A stretch of 24,672 nucleotides of DNA from BMS3ABIN04 sp964553325 (GCA_964553325.1 CAZKKI010000008.1:1-24672); one strand, 5' to 3'; counted from the first letter of the stretch, positions 15,432-24,292 are shown. Translations and numbers: made by a program. The notes: generated by a model not told the origin, from the letters alone.

Positions 15432-18400
15432 TCAATTGTTTAAAATCGAGTTATTTTTCAAATTTTTATATAATACTATCATCTCAATAATTTTTGTAAA
15501 ATCAATGTTTTCCGCATTCCCGTTTGGGAATTTGTAATTTAATAAAGAATAATCTTCTTTGTCGAATTCAGCTTGCAAACCGTCGGCAACAAAAACAAAT
15601 TTTTCCGGATTCTCCGTCAACGACGAAATTTTCCCGTTCGATTTATGTTTTAACGTATCTCCGTTCAAAAAATAACAATTATCTTCTTTCAAAAAACTCT
15701 CTTCCGATAAATAAAAACGAGGTTTCGTTTTATACGGTGCACCGTTAGTCGGACAGAATGTATAACAGTTTCCGCATTCATTACAAAAATCGCCTATGTT
15801 TATGATTTGGTGCGTCTGTGATATTCTGAATGTATTGTGTCCGGTACCCGCCGTGGTTGGAATTTTGATATCTTCGATTTCAAAATCAACAGCAATATTG
15901 GAAATATTCGGACAAACGGAAACGCAAATGTTACAAACATCGTTACAGTAAAGGCACCTTTCGGCTTCATTAACGGCTTGTTCGTCGCTTAACAACGGAT
16001 GTACCAGTTCGAAACTCAGTCTTTGTTCAACCGGAATTACCGGTATCTCTTCGCCGTATTTCCTGTGTGCCAATTTGCTTTGTATTTGTGAAAGTGTTAT
16101 TTCCTTTCTAACAACCGTCTTATTAAAATCAAAATCTTTATTTGCCCTTTTGATTATTTCGCCCGCGGCGTATTTCCCGTCGGCAATTGCGTTAATTAAC
16201 GAATCGGCTCCGCGTACAAGGTCTCCACCGGCGAAAACATTCTCGATTTGTGTTTCGTGAGTAATATTATCCACTAAAATTTTTTCTTCGGGGAAAAAGT
16301 CGATTTCCAAATCCTGACCAATGGCCGTAATAATCGAATCGGTTTCGATTGAAAACTCAGAGTTCTCTACCGGAACAGGTTTTCGCCTTCCCGATTTATC
16401 AATTCCGCTTAATTTCATTTTCGTACATTTTAGAAATCTTTTTCCGTCTTTCTCAATTATTTCGAGTGGAGCTGTAAGTTCAACAATTTCAATTCCCTCG
16501 GCCAGCAAAGCTTCAATTTCTTCCTTATCCGCCGGCATCTCGTTTTTTGTCCGGCGGTACACAACCTTAACATCACCGTTTTTCCCGACAATACGTTTAG
16601 CGGTTCGAGCCGCATCCATTGCCGAGTTACCGCCGCCTATTATTAAAACTTTATTTCCCAAATTAATTTTGTTTCCGTTTCTGGTTTCCGCCAAAAATTC
16701 AAGTTGATCGAACACCCAAGAAAATTCTTCCCCTTTAATATTGAGTTTTTTCCCTTTCTTGGCTCCCACGCCTAGAAAAATATAATCGTGCGAGGATTTT
16801 ATCTCATCAAATTTTTGTTTATTTATTTTATAATCATAAAATATTTTCACACCAAGCTTTTCAATTCTCGTAACATCGTCGGAAATTCTGCTTTCATCGA
16901 TTCTGAAAGTCGGAATTGCCCCGGACACCATGCCGCCGGCTTTGGATTTTTCTTCGAACACTTGTACATTAAATCCCTCGAGTGCAAGAAAATACGCAGC
17001 GGAAAGTCCCGAAGGTCCCGCCCCGATAACGGCAACCGAAATTCCGTTAGGACTTTTCGGCACGACTTCAATTTCTCCGGAGGCTTTTTCGGCATTGAAT
17101 CTTTTAATTTCCCTAATCAGTAACGGATTATCCAAATTAATTCTTGTACACTTCGATTGGCACAAATGATCGCATACCATTCCCGTAATGTTCGGCAACG
17201 GGTTGGCCGACAATATAACTTCGAGAGCCTTATCGAATTCACCTTTCGAAGTATAATACATATAATCCGGTACGTCTTGAGAAATTGCACATGCTTCAAT
17301 ACACGGTGCGTGAATACAATCGTACGGTGTTAATTCCCTTTCGGTTTTAATATTTTCATATTTGAAAAAGCTTTTACCATATCTATCAATTGTTAAAACT
17401 TTCTCGGCATATTCGTTTAAGTTTTCCAAAGATGCCTGTAACAAATCCGTTTTTCCCGCTGATAGAATTATAAATTCCTCAACCGTTGTTGCACCGGCAC
17501 TCTTAAAATCATTGCGCAAGTTCTCCAAGTACTGAACCGTACGCGTGTATCCGCCGGGTTTCAGTAAATCGGAACAAACCGTAATGGGCTTGAGATTACA
17601 TTTCAATGTGTCGGAGACATTAAACGCATCTATACCGGCTGAAAAAGAAATATCGAGCTTTCCATTAAAATCGTTTTGCAGAACCGCCGCAAGATTAATA
17701 CTGATTGGATGTAATGCCCTGCCGCTCATGTAAACCATTTCTTCGTTTTTCGGAAGTTCTTTTGTATTGTTTTCCGATTCCAATGTGTTTGTAAGCTTTA
17801 ACCCGAATTCCACGTTGTTCTTTTTTGCAACCGCTAAAAGATTATTAATAATTTTTATTGCGTCATCGTATTTCAAATCGTGTTGAAATGCTTCATCCGG
17901 GACAACGGTTTTATAACCGAGTTTTTCATTTAAAATAAATCTTAATTTTTCCGGTCCTAACAAAGTGGGATTGAGTTTCACGGCCGTATTCAATTTTCGT
18001 TCACTCATCAAATATGTTGCAATGCTTTCGATTTCATCCGGCGGGCAGCCATGCATGGTTGAAAGTGTAACGTTATCGGAAATCCGATGCGGTATTTTTA
18101 AATCCAATACTTTCGGGTAAAGAGCGTAAATCTCGTCGAGCTTTTGTTGGAGTTCCGGTTCGCAATTATTCATTTTATCCAAAAACCATTGCACGTTAGG
18201 TTTTAAGATTCCTTCCAAATCGTAGCCAACGCTTATGTTAAATATAAAACCTCTTTCGTCATCCGAAAAACCGAACTTATCCCGTAAAATATGCAACAAA
18301 ATCCAAGCGTTCAGATATTCATCGAATGATTCGCGGATTTTTAATTCTTGCGACCATTCGCAATTGTAACCTTCGTCTTCCATTTCAATACAAGGTTTGG

Positions 18401-18683
18401 AAACCTCAAGCTCATCAAGGGTTTGAACTGTTTTTAATTCAATATATCTCGAACCGGTTAGCCAAGCTGTAACAATATTTTGCGCCAGTTGGGTATGCGG
18501 GCCCGCGGCAACACCTACGGGTGTTTCTAACAATTGATTGTACCGGCGGAATTTAAACGGATCGTCTTTAAGCGGTGTGAAAAACTGCTCTTTATAAATT
18601 CCGAATATCTTTCCTTCTTTTTCTTCCGTTAAAATCCATTTTAATAATTTCGAAAGTGATACTTTGTATAATTTATCGCTCAT
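15432..18683 (-). CDS. ygfK: YgfK-type FMN/FAD/Fe-S oxidoreductase (annotated elsewhere as putative selenate reductase subunit)
   Basis: This 1083-residue cytoplasmic protein has three modules. (1) Residues about 40-430 form a dihydroorotate/dihydropyrimidine-dehydrogenase-like TIM barrel: GVAAGPHTQLAQN (57-69), LKTV with K84, HGCPPDE with C213, VKLNP with K236, TNT at 298-300 and SAGID at 348-352. (2) About 455-845 is a GltD-like module: Fe-S cysteines C456, C461, C465, C504, C508 and C512, FAD loop GAGPSG (554-559), NAD(P) loop IGGGNSAMDAA (682-692) and a second FAD motif FAGGDLVRGAD. (3) About 905-985 is a two-cluster ferredoxin-like region: C910, C913, C917, C920, C924 and C967, C970, C973, C977. 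The family is named after a supposed selenate reductase role; purine metabolism fits the neighbours better. It should pass electrons between NAD(P)H, flavins and clusters, probably with the fused hydroxylase. It starts 2 bases after the xdhC stop. Confidence 0.88.
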   Translation of the reverse strand: MSDKLYKVSLSKLLKWILTEEKEGKIFGIYKEQFFTPLKDDPFKFRRYNQLLETPVGVAAGPHTQLAQNIVTAWLTGSRYIELKTVQTLDELEVSKPCIEMEDEGYNCEWSQELKIRESFDEYLNAWILLHILRDKFGFSDDERGFIFNISVGYDLEGILKPNVQWFLDKMNNCEPELQQKLDEIYALYPKVLDLKIPHRISDNVTLSTMHGCPPDEIESIATYLMSERKLNTAVKLNPTLLGPEKLRFILNEKLGYKTVVPDEAFQHDLKYDDAIKIINNLLAVAKKNNVEFGLKLTNTLESENNTKELPKNEEMVYMSGRALHPISINLAAVLQNDFNGKLDISFSAGIDAFNVSDTLKCNLKPITVCSDLLKPGGYTRTVQYLENLRNDFKSAGATTVEEFIILSAGKTDLLQASLENLNEYAEKVLTIDRYGKSFFKYENIKTERELTPYDCIHAPCIEACAISQDVPDYMYYTSKGEFDKALEVILSANPLPNITGMVCDHLCQSKCTRINLDNPLLIREIKRFNAEKASGEIEVVPKSPNGISVAVIGAGPSGLSAAYFLALEGFNVQVFEEKSKAGGMVSGAIPTFRIDESRISDDVTRIEKLGVKIFYDYKINKQKFDEIKSSHDYIFLGVGAKKGKKLNIKGEEFSWVFDQLEFLAETRNGNKINLGNKVLIIGGGNSAMDAARTAKRIVGKNGDVKVVYRRTKNEMPADKEEIEALLAEGIEIVELTAPLEIIEKDGKRFLKCTKMKLSGIDKSGRRKPVPVENSEFSIETDSIITAIGQDLEIDFFPEEKILVDNITHETQIENVFAGGDLVRGADSLINAIADGKYAAGEIIKRANKDFDFNKTVVRKEITLSQIQSKLAHRKYGEEIPVIPVEQRLSFELVHPLLSDEQAVNEAERCLYCNDVCNICVSVCPNISNIAVDFEIEDIKIPTTAGTGHNTFRISQTHQIINIGDFCNECGNCYTFCPTNGAPYKTKPRFYLSEESFLKEDNCYFLNGDTLKHKSNGKISSLTENPEKFVFVADGLQAEFDKEDYSLLNYKFPNGNAENIDFTKIIEMIVLYKNLKNNSILNN

Positions 18684-18685
18684 AA

Positions 18686-19660
18686 TTAATCCGCATTAAG
18701 GGAAAGATTATTTTTTATACTAATGATTTCGGCGGCTATGCTAACCGCAATTTCTTCGGGTGTATTCGCTTTAATTTCCAAACCGATAGGCGTGTGAACT
18801 TTTTCGAGTTTCACAGGTTCAACTCCTTCCGAAATTAAATTTTCAAATATCGTTTTAATTTTTCTTTTGCTTCCCATCATACCTATATACTTTAAGTTTT
18901 TATCAATTACCGATTTTAAAACTTCTTTATCGCTTTTGTGCATCGGCGTAACAATAACAACATAACTTAATTCACCTTCGCGTATGTATTTTCCCGCTTC
19001 CTCGAATTTGCAAATTATTTTTTTATCGGCATAAACGTTCTCTTCCATCGTGAACACATCTACGCGGTTATCCAAAATTATAACATAAAACCCAAGCATC
19101 GACATAATTTTCGAAACAGCCAATCCAACGTGCCCGCCGCCGATTATATAAACGGTATCCGTTATTCCGTAAATTTCCCGATATTCATATTCGTTTACGT
19201 TTTTAATTTTGAAATTATATCTTTTGGTTTCTTCTTCCGCTTCGGAAATAGCAATACCGTGCTGGTTAATAACCAGAATACACTCTTCCCGTTTATCTAA
19301 ATTTGCTTCAATTTGTTTAATCCGATCGAGATCCGATTTATTAAGGAAATAAGTTACGACCGTTTGTGAACCTCCGCAAATCAATCCGCTTTTTTCGTAT
19401 GAAGAATTCGGATCGTGATGCAAAATGTTAACTATGCTTCTCTTACCGGAAAGAAAGCCGTCCCGAATTAACCGGATAATTTTCGCTTCGAGAACTCCGC
19501 CGCCGATCGTGCCGTACTGTTTACCTTCTTCGTTAAAAGCCATCTTAAATCCTTGTCTGCCCGGAGACGAATCGGATGAATCCGCAACAACGGACAGAGC
19601 AACTTTTTGCCCCGTTTCAATATTTTTATTTATAAATCTCCAAAGTTCCAAATCGTTCAT
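18686..19660 (-). CDS. xdhC: XdhC-family molybdenum cofactor insertion/sulfuration chaperone
   Basis: This 324-residue protein carries both XdhC/CoxI domains. XdhC binds the molybdenum cofactor, promotes its terminal sulfuration and delivers it to xanthine dehydrogenase; it is not part of the finished enzyme. The N-terminal domain shows SSPGRQGFKM (31-40), TIGGGVLEAK (51-60) and the cysteine-containing GLICGG (92-97), a Cys thought important for cofactor binding. The C-terminal domain is a Rossmann fold with VYIIGGGHVGLAV (170-182), then LDNR and a GMMGSKRK segment. Its position between the two hydroxylases suggests that it serves both (inference). The related selenium-system maturation protein YqeB would look different, so the XdhC call is preferred. 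It is 27 bases after xdhB and 2 bases before ygfK, consistent with translation from one message. Confidence 0.9.
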   Translation of the reverse strand: MNDLELWRFINKNIETGQKVALSVVADSSDSSPGRQGFKMAFNEEGKQYGTIGGGVLEAKIIRLIRDGFLSGKRSIVNILHHDPNSSYEKSGLICGGSQTVVTYFLNKSDLDRIKQIEANLDKREECILVINQHGIAISEAEEETKRYNFKIKNVNEYEYREIYGITDTVYIIGGGHVGLAVSKIMSMLGFYVIILDNRVDVFTMEENVYADKKIICKFEEAGKYIREGELSYVVIVTPMHKSDKEVLKSVIDKNLKYIGMMGSKRKIKTIFENLISEGVEPVKLEKVHTPIGLEIKANTPEEIAVSIAAEIISIKNNLSLNAD

Positions 19661-19687
19661 AATATTCCAATTTAATTTCGGTTCGGT

Positions 19688-21970
19688 TTAATGATGTGAG
19701 CCGGTTTTTTGTTTTACGGGTTCGTACAAATTCAACAATACTTTTTCTGGTGTAATCGGAGCAGAGATTTGCATACCGGAATTTTCTTTAAATTCATTCA
19801 TAGCATTTAAAATTGAGAAATAAGCACCAATGCCGTACATAAACGGCGGTTCCCCGATTGCTTTGGAATTAAACGGTCCGTAATCGTTTTGTGAATCTTG
19901 TAAGAAACGTATTTCCATATTACGCGGAACGGAATAAATATCCGGAACTTTGTAAGTGGAAAGAGAATTTGAAACCAATTTACCCTCGCTATTTTGAACA
20001 AGTTCTTCAACCGTAAGCCAGCCTATACCTTGCACGATTCCTCCTTCCATTTGTCCCAAATCTATTTTGGTATCGATGCTTTGACCGAAATCGTGTACTA
20101 CTTTAACCGATTCGATTTCGTATCTGCCGCGCAAACAATCCACTTTCGAAATAACAATTGCCGTACCGTAAACATGATAGGCAAAAGGATTCCCTTGATT
20201 AATGTTTCTGTCAAAATAAATATCCGGCGTAGCATAGTATGCGTGGGCAGAGAGGCTGACACGATTAAAATAAGTTTGCCAAACCAATTTTTCCCATGTC
20301 AGTTGAGTCTCTTTACCATTATAAAATATTTTTTCATTTTTGATTTCAACTAACTCCGGCTTATCTTTTTCCAGTTCTATTGCCGCTTGTCTCTTTAATC
20401 TTTCCAAAATATTTTTTGATGCGATGATAGCGGCATTCCCGTTCAAGTCGGCTCCGCTGCTGGCAGCCGTAGGCGATGTATTCGCAATCCGGGTAGTGTT
20501 CGTTGTTTCCACCTTTACTTTAGAAATATCGATTGAGAATGTTTTTGCCACAACGGTTCGTATTTTTTGGTTTACACCTTGTCCCATCTCGATTGCAGCG
20601 GTACTAACGCTTACGCTTCCATCTGTATAAACATGGACAAGTGCGCTGGCTTGGTTCAAAAAACTACTTGTAAATGAAATTCCGAAACAAACGGGCATCA
20701 GCGCAATTCCTCTTTTTTCAATATGGTTTCCGGAATTAAATTTTTTCACACTATTTTCAATACTTTGTAGATCGAATTCTTTTACCGCTTCCTCGAAACA
20801 CCTAACCGCATTACTGTTTTTAATCGATTGCCCGTAATAAAATTTATCACCGTCTTTAATCAAATTTTTCTTCTGTATTTCGTAAGCCGGAATTTTCAAT
20901 GCTCTGGCGGCCTTATGAATTGCGGATTCAATAACAAACATTCCTTGCGGACCGCCGAAACCTCTGAATGCAGTATTGGGTGGTAGGTTGGTTCTGCAAG
21001 AAATTCCGGTTGCTTTTACATTCGGGATATAATAACTGTTGGTTACGTGAAATAATGTTCTTTCCAATATTGCGGTTGATAAATCGGCAACCGCACCAGC
21101 ATTTTGAAAATATGTCGCTTCGTATGCAATAATTTTACCTTCTTTCGTCAAACCTATTTTATAATCTGCCGAATAAGGATGGCGCTTACCCGTCATTCGT
21201 AAATCTTCACTTCTCTCAAGAACCAGTTTTACCGGTTTGTTAAGTTTATAAGAAGCAAGAGCCGCCATTACCGCCCAAGCGGTTGCTTGATCTTCTTTCC
21301 CCCCGAAAGCTCCTCCGAGCCTAAGAACATCAACCTCGATTTTGTGCATCGGGAAATTCAAAATTCTTGCAGCAACACGTTGAACCGCCGTAGGACTTTG
21401 AGTCGACGATATAATTTTCATTCCACCGCCTTCAACCGGAATAGCAATAGCGCCTTGTGTTTCCAAGTACAAATGTTCCTGTCCGCCTATCTCTACTTTG
21501 CCTTCCAATACGAAGTCGCATTCCCCCCAAGCCTTATCGACATCGCCCATGGAAAACGTTACGGGCGGTGCAATTAATTTACCGAGTCTGTACGCTTCAC
21601 GCGGATCTGTAACAACGGGCAATTTTTCAAATTCGATTTTTATTTTACGACCGGCCGACCGTGCATGTTCGGGAGTATCGGCAACTATAATGGCAATCGG
21701 TTCGCCGGCAAAGTGAACTTCATCTTCTGCTAAAAGCGTTTCATCGGAAATAATGTTACCGATTTGATTTTCCCCTGGAATATCTTTAAATGTAATGACA
21801 GTATGAACACCGGTGGAATTAAGAGCTTCGGCAAAATCAATTTTTTTAATTTTACCGTGTGCTATTGAGGAGTCGAATACCGCTGCGTGTAAAGTTCCCT
21901 CCGGCAAAATAAAGTCATCCACGAACAGTGATTCGCCTTTTACATGTTTAATCGTATCCGAATTAATCAT
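19688..21970 (-). CDS. xdhB: Xanthine dehydrogenase, molybdenum-binding subunit
   Basis: This 760-residue large subunit holds the molybdopterin site where hypoxanthine and xanthine are hydroxylated to urate. The key active-site residues of xanthine dehydrogenases are all seen: E226 in GAFGGKED (the E802 position of the bovine enzyme), R336 in FRGFGGPQG (R880 position) and E707 in KAIGEPPFMYG (the general-base E1261 position). Q464 in EMGQGV lies at the molybdenum. These three together favour true xanthine dehydrogenase over an aldehyde oxidase or CO dehydrogenase. Length is normal for XdhB. Its ATG overlaps the TGA of xdhA (ATGA, 4 bases), indicating translational coupling and a stoichiometric complex with XdhA. 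It lies 27 bases upstream of xdhC. Confidence 0.93.
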   Translation of the reverse strand: MINSDTIKHVKGESLFVDDFILPEGTLHAAVFDSSIAHGKIKKIDFAEALNSTGVHTVITFKDIPGENQIGNIISDETLLAEDEVHFAGEPIAIIVADTPEHARSAGRKIKIEFEKLPVVTDPREAYRLGKLIAPPVTFSMGDVDKAWGECDFVLEGKVEIGGQEHLYLETQGAIAIPVEGGGMKIISSTQSPTAVQRVAARILNFPMHKIEVDVLRLGGAFGGKEDQATAWAVMAALASYKLNKPVKLVLERSEDLRMTGKRHPYSADYKIGLTKEGKIIAYEATYFQNAGAVADLSTAILERTLFHVTNSYYIPNVKATGISCRTNLPPNTAFRGFGGPQGMFVIESAIHKAARALKIPAYEIQKKNLIKDGDKFYYGQSIKNSNAVRCFEEAVKEFDLQSIENSVKKFNSGNHIEKRGIALMPVCFGISFTSSFLNQASALVHVYTDGSVSVSTAAIEMGQGVNQKIRTVVAKTFSIDISKVKVETTNTTRIANTSPTAASSGADLNGNAAIIASKNILERLKRQAAIELEKDKPELVEIKNEKIFYNGKETQLTWEKLVWQTYFNRVSLSAHAYYATPDIYFDRNINQGNPFAYHVYGTAIVISKVDCLRGRYEIESVKVVHDFGQSIDTKIDLGQMEGGIVQGIGWLTVEELVQNSEGKLVSNSLSTYKVPDIYSVPRNMEIRFLQDSQNDYGPFNSKAIGEPPFMYGIGAYFSILNAMNEFKENSGMQISAPITPEKVLLNLYEPVKQKTGSHH

Positions 21971-23388
21971 ATCAGCTCCACAACATTGATTTTATCCGGG
22001 AAAAGTTTTAAAAAATGTGCTTTTATCAATTGATTAAGTAGTAAACGTTTATATTCTTCGCTTCCTCTTACGTCGTTTATCGGGGTAATTTCTCTTTGTA
22101 CGGTTTCCAATGAACTTTCAATCACTTCGCTATTAATTTCTTTATCCGCAAAATATTCGGAAGTGTGTTTTAAGTATAAGGGTACCGGAGCAACTCCGCC
22201 GGCGGAAATATCACAGCTAATTATTCTACCGTTTTCCTCCTTAATCGCCATAGCGGAATTAACGCTTGCTATATCCAAATAAGTCCGTTTGGAAACCTTT
22301 TCAAAATTTAGTTTCACTCCGTTCACGGTTGCAGGAATTTTAATTTCCTTTATGAATTCGTCTTCGTTTTTGTTTAACCTTTTATATCCCTTGTAAAAAT
22401 CCCTAAGCTTAACTGTACGCTCTTTATTTCCGGTTGATAAAATCAGTTCGGCATTCAATGCAATCAAAATAATCGTCATATCCCCAATCGGTGATGCATT
22501 TACAATATTCCCTGCAATTGTTGCACTATTCCTAATCGGCAGCGAGGCAATCAAATCAATTTGTTTAGTTAATTCCGGGAAATGTTCTTTTATCATACCG
22601 GAATTTTTAAATTGTTCGAATGTGGTACTACCGCTCAATTTAATAAAGCCGTTTTCAACTTTGATGTAATTATCCAGAAGGTTTTCCGATAAGAAAATAT
22701 CGCTTGTGGTAAGTTCCGTAAATCGTTGGACGTATAAATCGGTTCCGCCACCAACAATAACGGCATTTTCAAATGGTTTGTTTTCCTTCGGAATTTGCTG
22801 CCGGATTTTATTTAGACGCCCGGCAATACCGCCGAAATATCCGGGTAATACATTAAGCTCGATTAACCTCTCAAGGGTAATACCGGCACCGTTGTCACCG
22901 TTTTTCAATTTATTAATAATATTTTCGGTGCTTCTAATTATCGACGAATATCCCGTGCATCTGCAAATATTACCGCCCAAAGCGTTAATCGCTTCATCAA
23001 TTGAATAATTTTTGCGGGTAATTAAATACCAAGTTAACGACATGATAAAACCCGGTGTACAAAATCCGCATTGGGTAGCGCCTTCATTTATAAATTCGCT
23101 TTGAACGGGAGTAAGTTCCGCTTGATTTATTCCTTCAATTGTTACAATGTGTTTTCCGTTAACCTTTGCCAACGGATAAATACAAGAAGTTATCGCCCTG
23201 TATTTCACTTTTCCGTCTTGAAGTTCGCCTACCAAAACCGTGCATGCGCCGCAATCTCCTTCACGGCAGACCAATTTTGTTCCGGTCAGTTTTTTTGTCT
23301 CGCGAATATAACTTAACAACGTCGACGAAGTGTTAAATTCGCCCGAAATCTCTTCATTATTAAGAACAAAACGTAGCTTCTTTTGCAT
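21967..23388 (-). CDS. xdhA: Xanthine dehydrogenase, 2Fe-2S and FAD subunit
   Basis: This 473-residue small subunit carries electrons from the molybdenum site to NAD+. The N-terminal plant-type 2Fe-2S domain has ligands C41, C46, C49 and C69. The second helical 2Fe-2S domain has C107, C110, C142 and C144 (TQCGFCTPG, ICRCTGY). The FAD-binding domain follows, with IVGGGTDLYVQ (211-221) and TIAGNIVNASPIGD (290-303), and then the C-terminal CO-dehydrogenase-flavoprotein-like domain. This is the standard Rhodobacter-type XdhA layout, of full length. It is the first gene of the tight run, with 115 bases between it and the ParA gene upstream. The ATG at 23388 has only a weak AGAAAG upstream. It overlaps xdhB by 4 bases. 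Confidence 0.93.
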   Translation of the reverse strand: MQKKLRFVLNNEEISGEFNTSSTLLSYIRETKKLTGTKLVCREGDCGACTVLVGELQDGKVKYRAITSCIYPLAKVNGKHIVTIEGINQAELTPVQSEFINEGATQCGFCTPGFIMSLTWYLITRKNYSIDEAINALGGNICRCTGYSSIIRSTENIINKLKNGDNGAGITLERLIELNVLPGYFGGIAGRLNKIRQQIPKENKPFENAVIVGGGTDLYVQRFTELTTSDIFLSENLLDNYIKVENGFIKLSGSTTFEQFKNSGMIKEHFPELTKQIDLIASLPIRNSATIAGNIVNASPIGDMTIILIALNAELILSTGNKERTVKLRDFYKGYKRLNKNEDEFIKEIKIPATVNGVKLNFEKVSKRTYLDIASVNSAMAIKEENGRIISCDISAGGVAPVPLYLKHTSEYFADKEINSEVIESSLETVQREITPINDVRGSEEYKRLLLNQLIKAHFLKLFPDKINVVELI

Positions 23389-23419
23389 ATATGCTTTCTG
23401 TATAAATGATTAAACCGAT

Positions 23420-23449
23420 ATTACAAACAAATATCAATTTTATCACCAA
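23420..23449 (-). promoter_or_regulatory. Possible promoter of the xdh gene run
   Basis: Read on the minus strand, TTGGTG (complement of 23444-23449), an 18-base spacer and TGTAAT (complement of 23420-23425) lie 31 bases before the xdhA start. The match to a housekeeping promoter is modest; it is listed because a promoter is expected in this 115-base gap. Confidence 0.25.
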
Positions 23450-23503
23450 TTTATTAAAAATTTTCTTTATTCGTTATGCTCAAAGAAGTTTTGAAACGTG
23501 ATA

Positions 23504-24292
23504 TCATTGCTTGAAAAACAAGTCGCTCAACTCGTTTCTCAAAATAATTTCATCGGCGAGTTTTAAATAAGCTTTTGAGCAAGCGGAATCCGCATCATAA
23601 ATAATAATTGGGGTCTTATCAAACGAGGCTTCTTCCACCTTAACGGTTTTGGGAATAGTAACATTGAAAACCATATTAGGATATTTTTGCAATAACTCTT
23701 TTTTTACTTGATGAGAAATTCTCGTTTTAGGTTCGTCAATGGTTAGCACAATTCCTTCAATAACCAAAGCGGAGTTACCCGTTTTTTTTATCTCATTTAT
23801 GAAATTGAACATTCTGTCCAATTCGTCCAATGAATATTTAGAAGCTCTTAAAGGAATAAGCACGGAATCCGAAATATTCAAGATATTAGCCGTTGTCCCG
23901 GTTAAAGAAGGAGGACAATCAATAAAAACGAAATCGTAATTAACAGCCAAACTTCGAATTTCATACTTTAAGTTTAAACTTTTTTCGGCTAGATTCGAAA
24001 GTCTTAACTCATTCTGATAACTAGACCTTTTCATCGGAATACAATCGAGGTTCGGATACTCCGTAGGATAAATCACTTCCGAAAGTTTTTTAACGGTGGT
24101 AAAAACGTCGAAGATATTTCCTTTGCTTAACGACTTATCGATATTAAAAGAAGACAAACATTGACCGGCGGGATCAACATCGATTAACAACACTTTTTTC
24201 TTCTTTTTAGTGAGGGCAAGCGAAAGGTTTACGGCAGTAGTTGTTTTACCCACTCCGCCTTTTGGAATTGCGATGGAAATTATTTTACCCAT
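23504..24292 (-). CDS. ParA/Soj-family ATPase, no partner nearby
   Basis: This 262-residue P-loop ATPase is of the ParA/MinD superfamily. The deviant Walker A motif KGGVGKTT is at 11-18 with the signature lysine K11, switch I DVDPAGQ is at 38-44 and Walker B FVFIDCPPS with D125 at 121-129. The protein binds ATP as a sandwich dimer and usually DNA non-specifically, and positions DNA or protein cargo. No DNA-binding N-terminal extension is present, so it resembles the chromosomal Soj type. No parB follows it: the next gene in its direction is xdhA, 115 bases on, with no terminator seen. Role (chromosome segregation, cargo positioning or other) is open. ATG at 24292 has no clear Shine-Dalgarno. 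Confidence 0.88.
   Translation of the reverse strand: MGKIISIAIPKGGVGKTTTAVNLSLALTKKKKKVLLIDVDPAGQCLSSFNIDKSLSKGNIFDVFTTVKKLSEVIYPTEYPNLDCIPMKRSSYQNELRLSNLAEKSLNLKYEIRSLAVNYDFVFIDCPPSLTGTTANILNISDSVLIPLRASKYSLDELDRMFNFINEIKKTGNSALVIEGIVLTIDEPKTRISHQVKKELLQKYPNMVFNVTIPKTVKVEEASFDKTPIIIYDADSACSKAYLKLADEIILRNELSDLFFKQ

Noticed and set aside
15432..18683. Selenate reductase function for the YgfK-type protein
   Set aside because: The name is historical; the protein has no molybdenum domain, and the domains and neighbours point to flavin-based chemistry in purine metabolism.
23490..23506. A parS-like sequence around ACGTGATA at the end of the ParA gene
   Set aside because: Only about 9 of 16 positions fit the parS consensus and the two halves are not symmetric; no parB is nearby.
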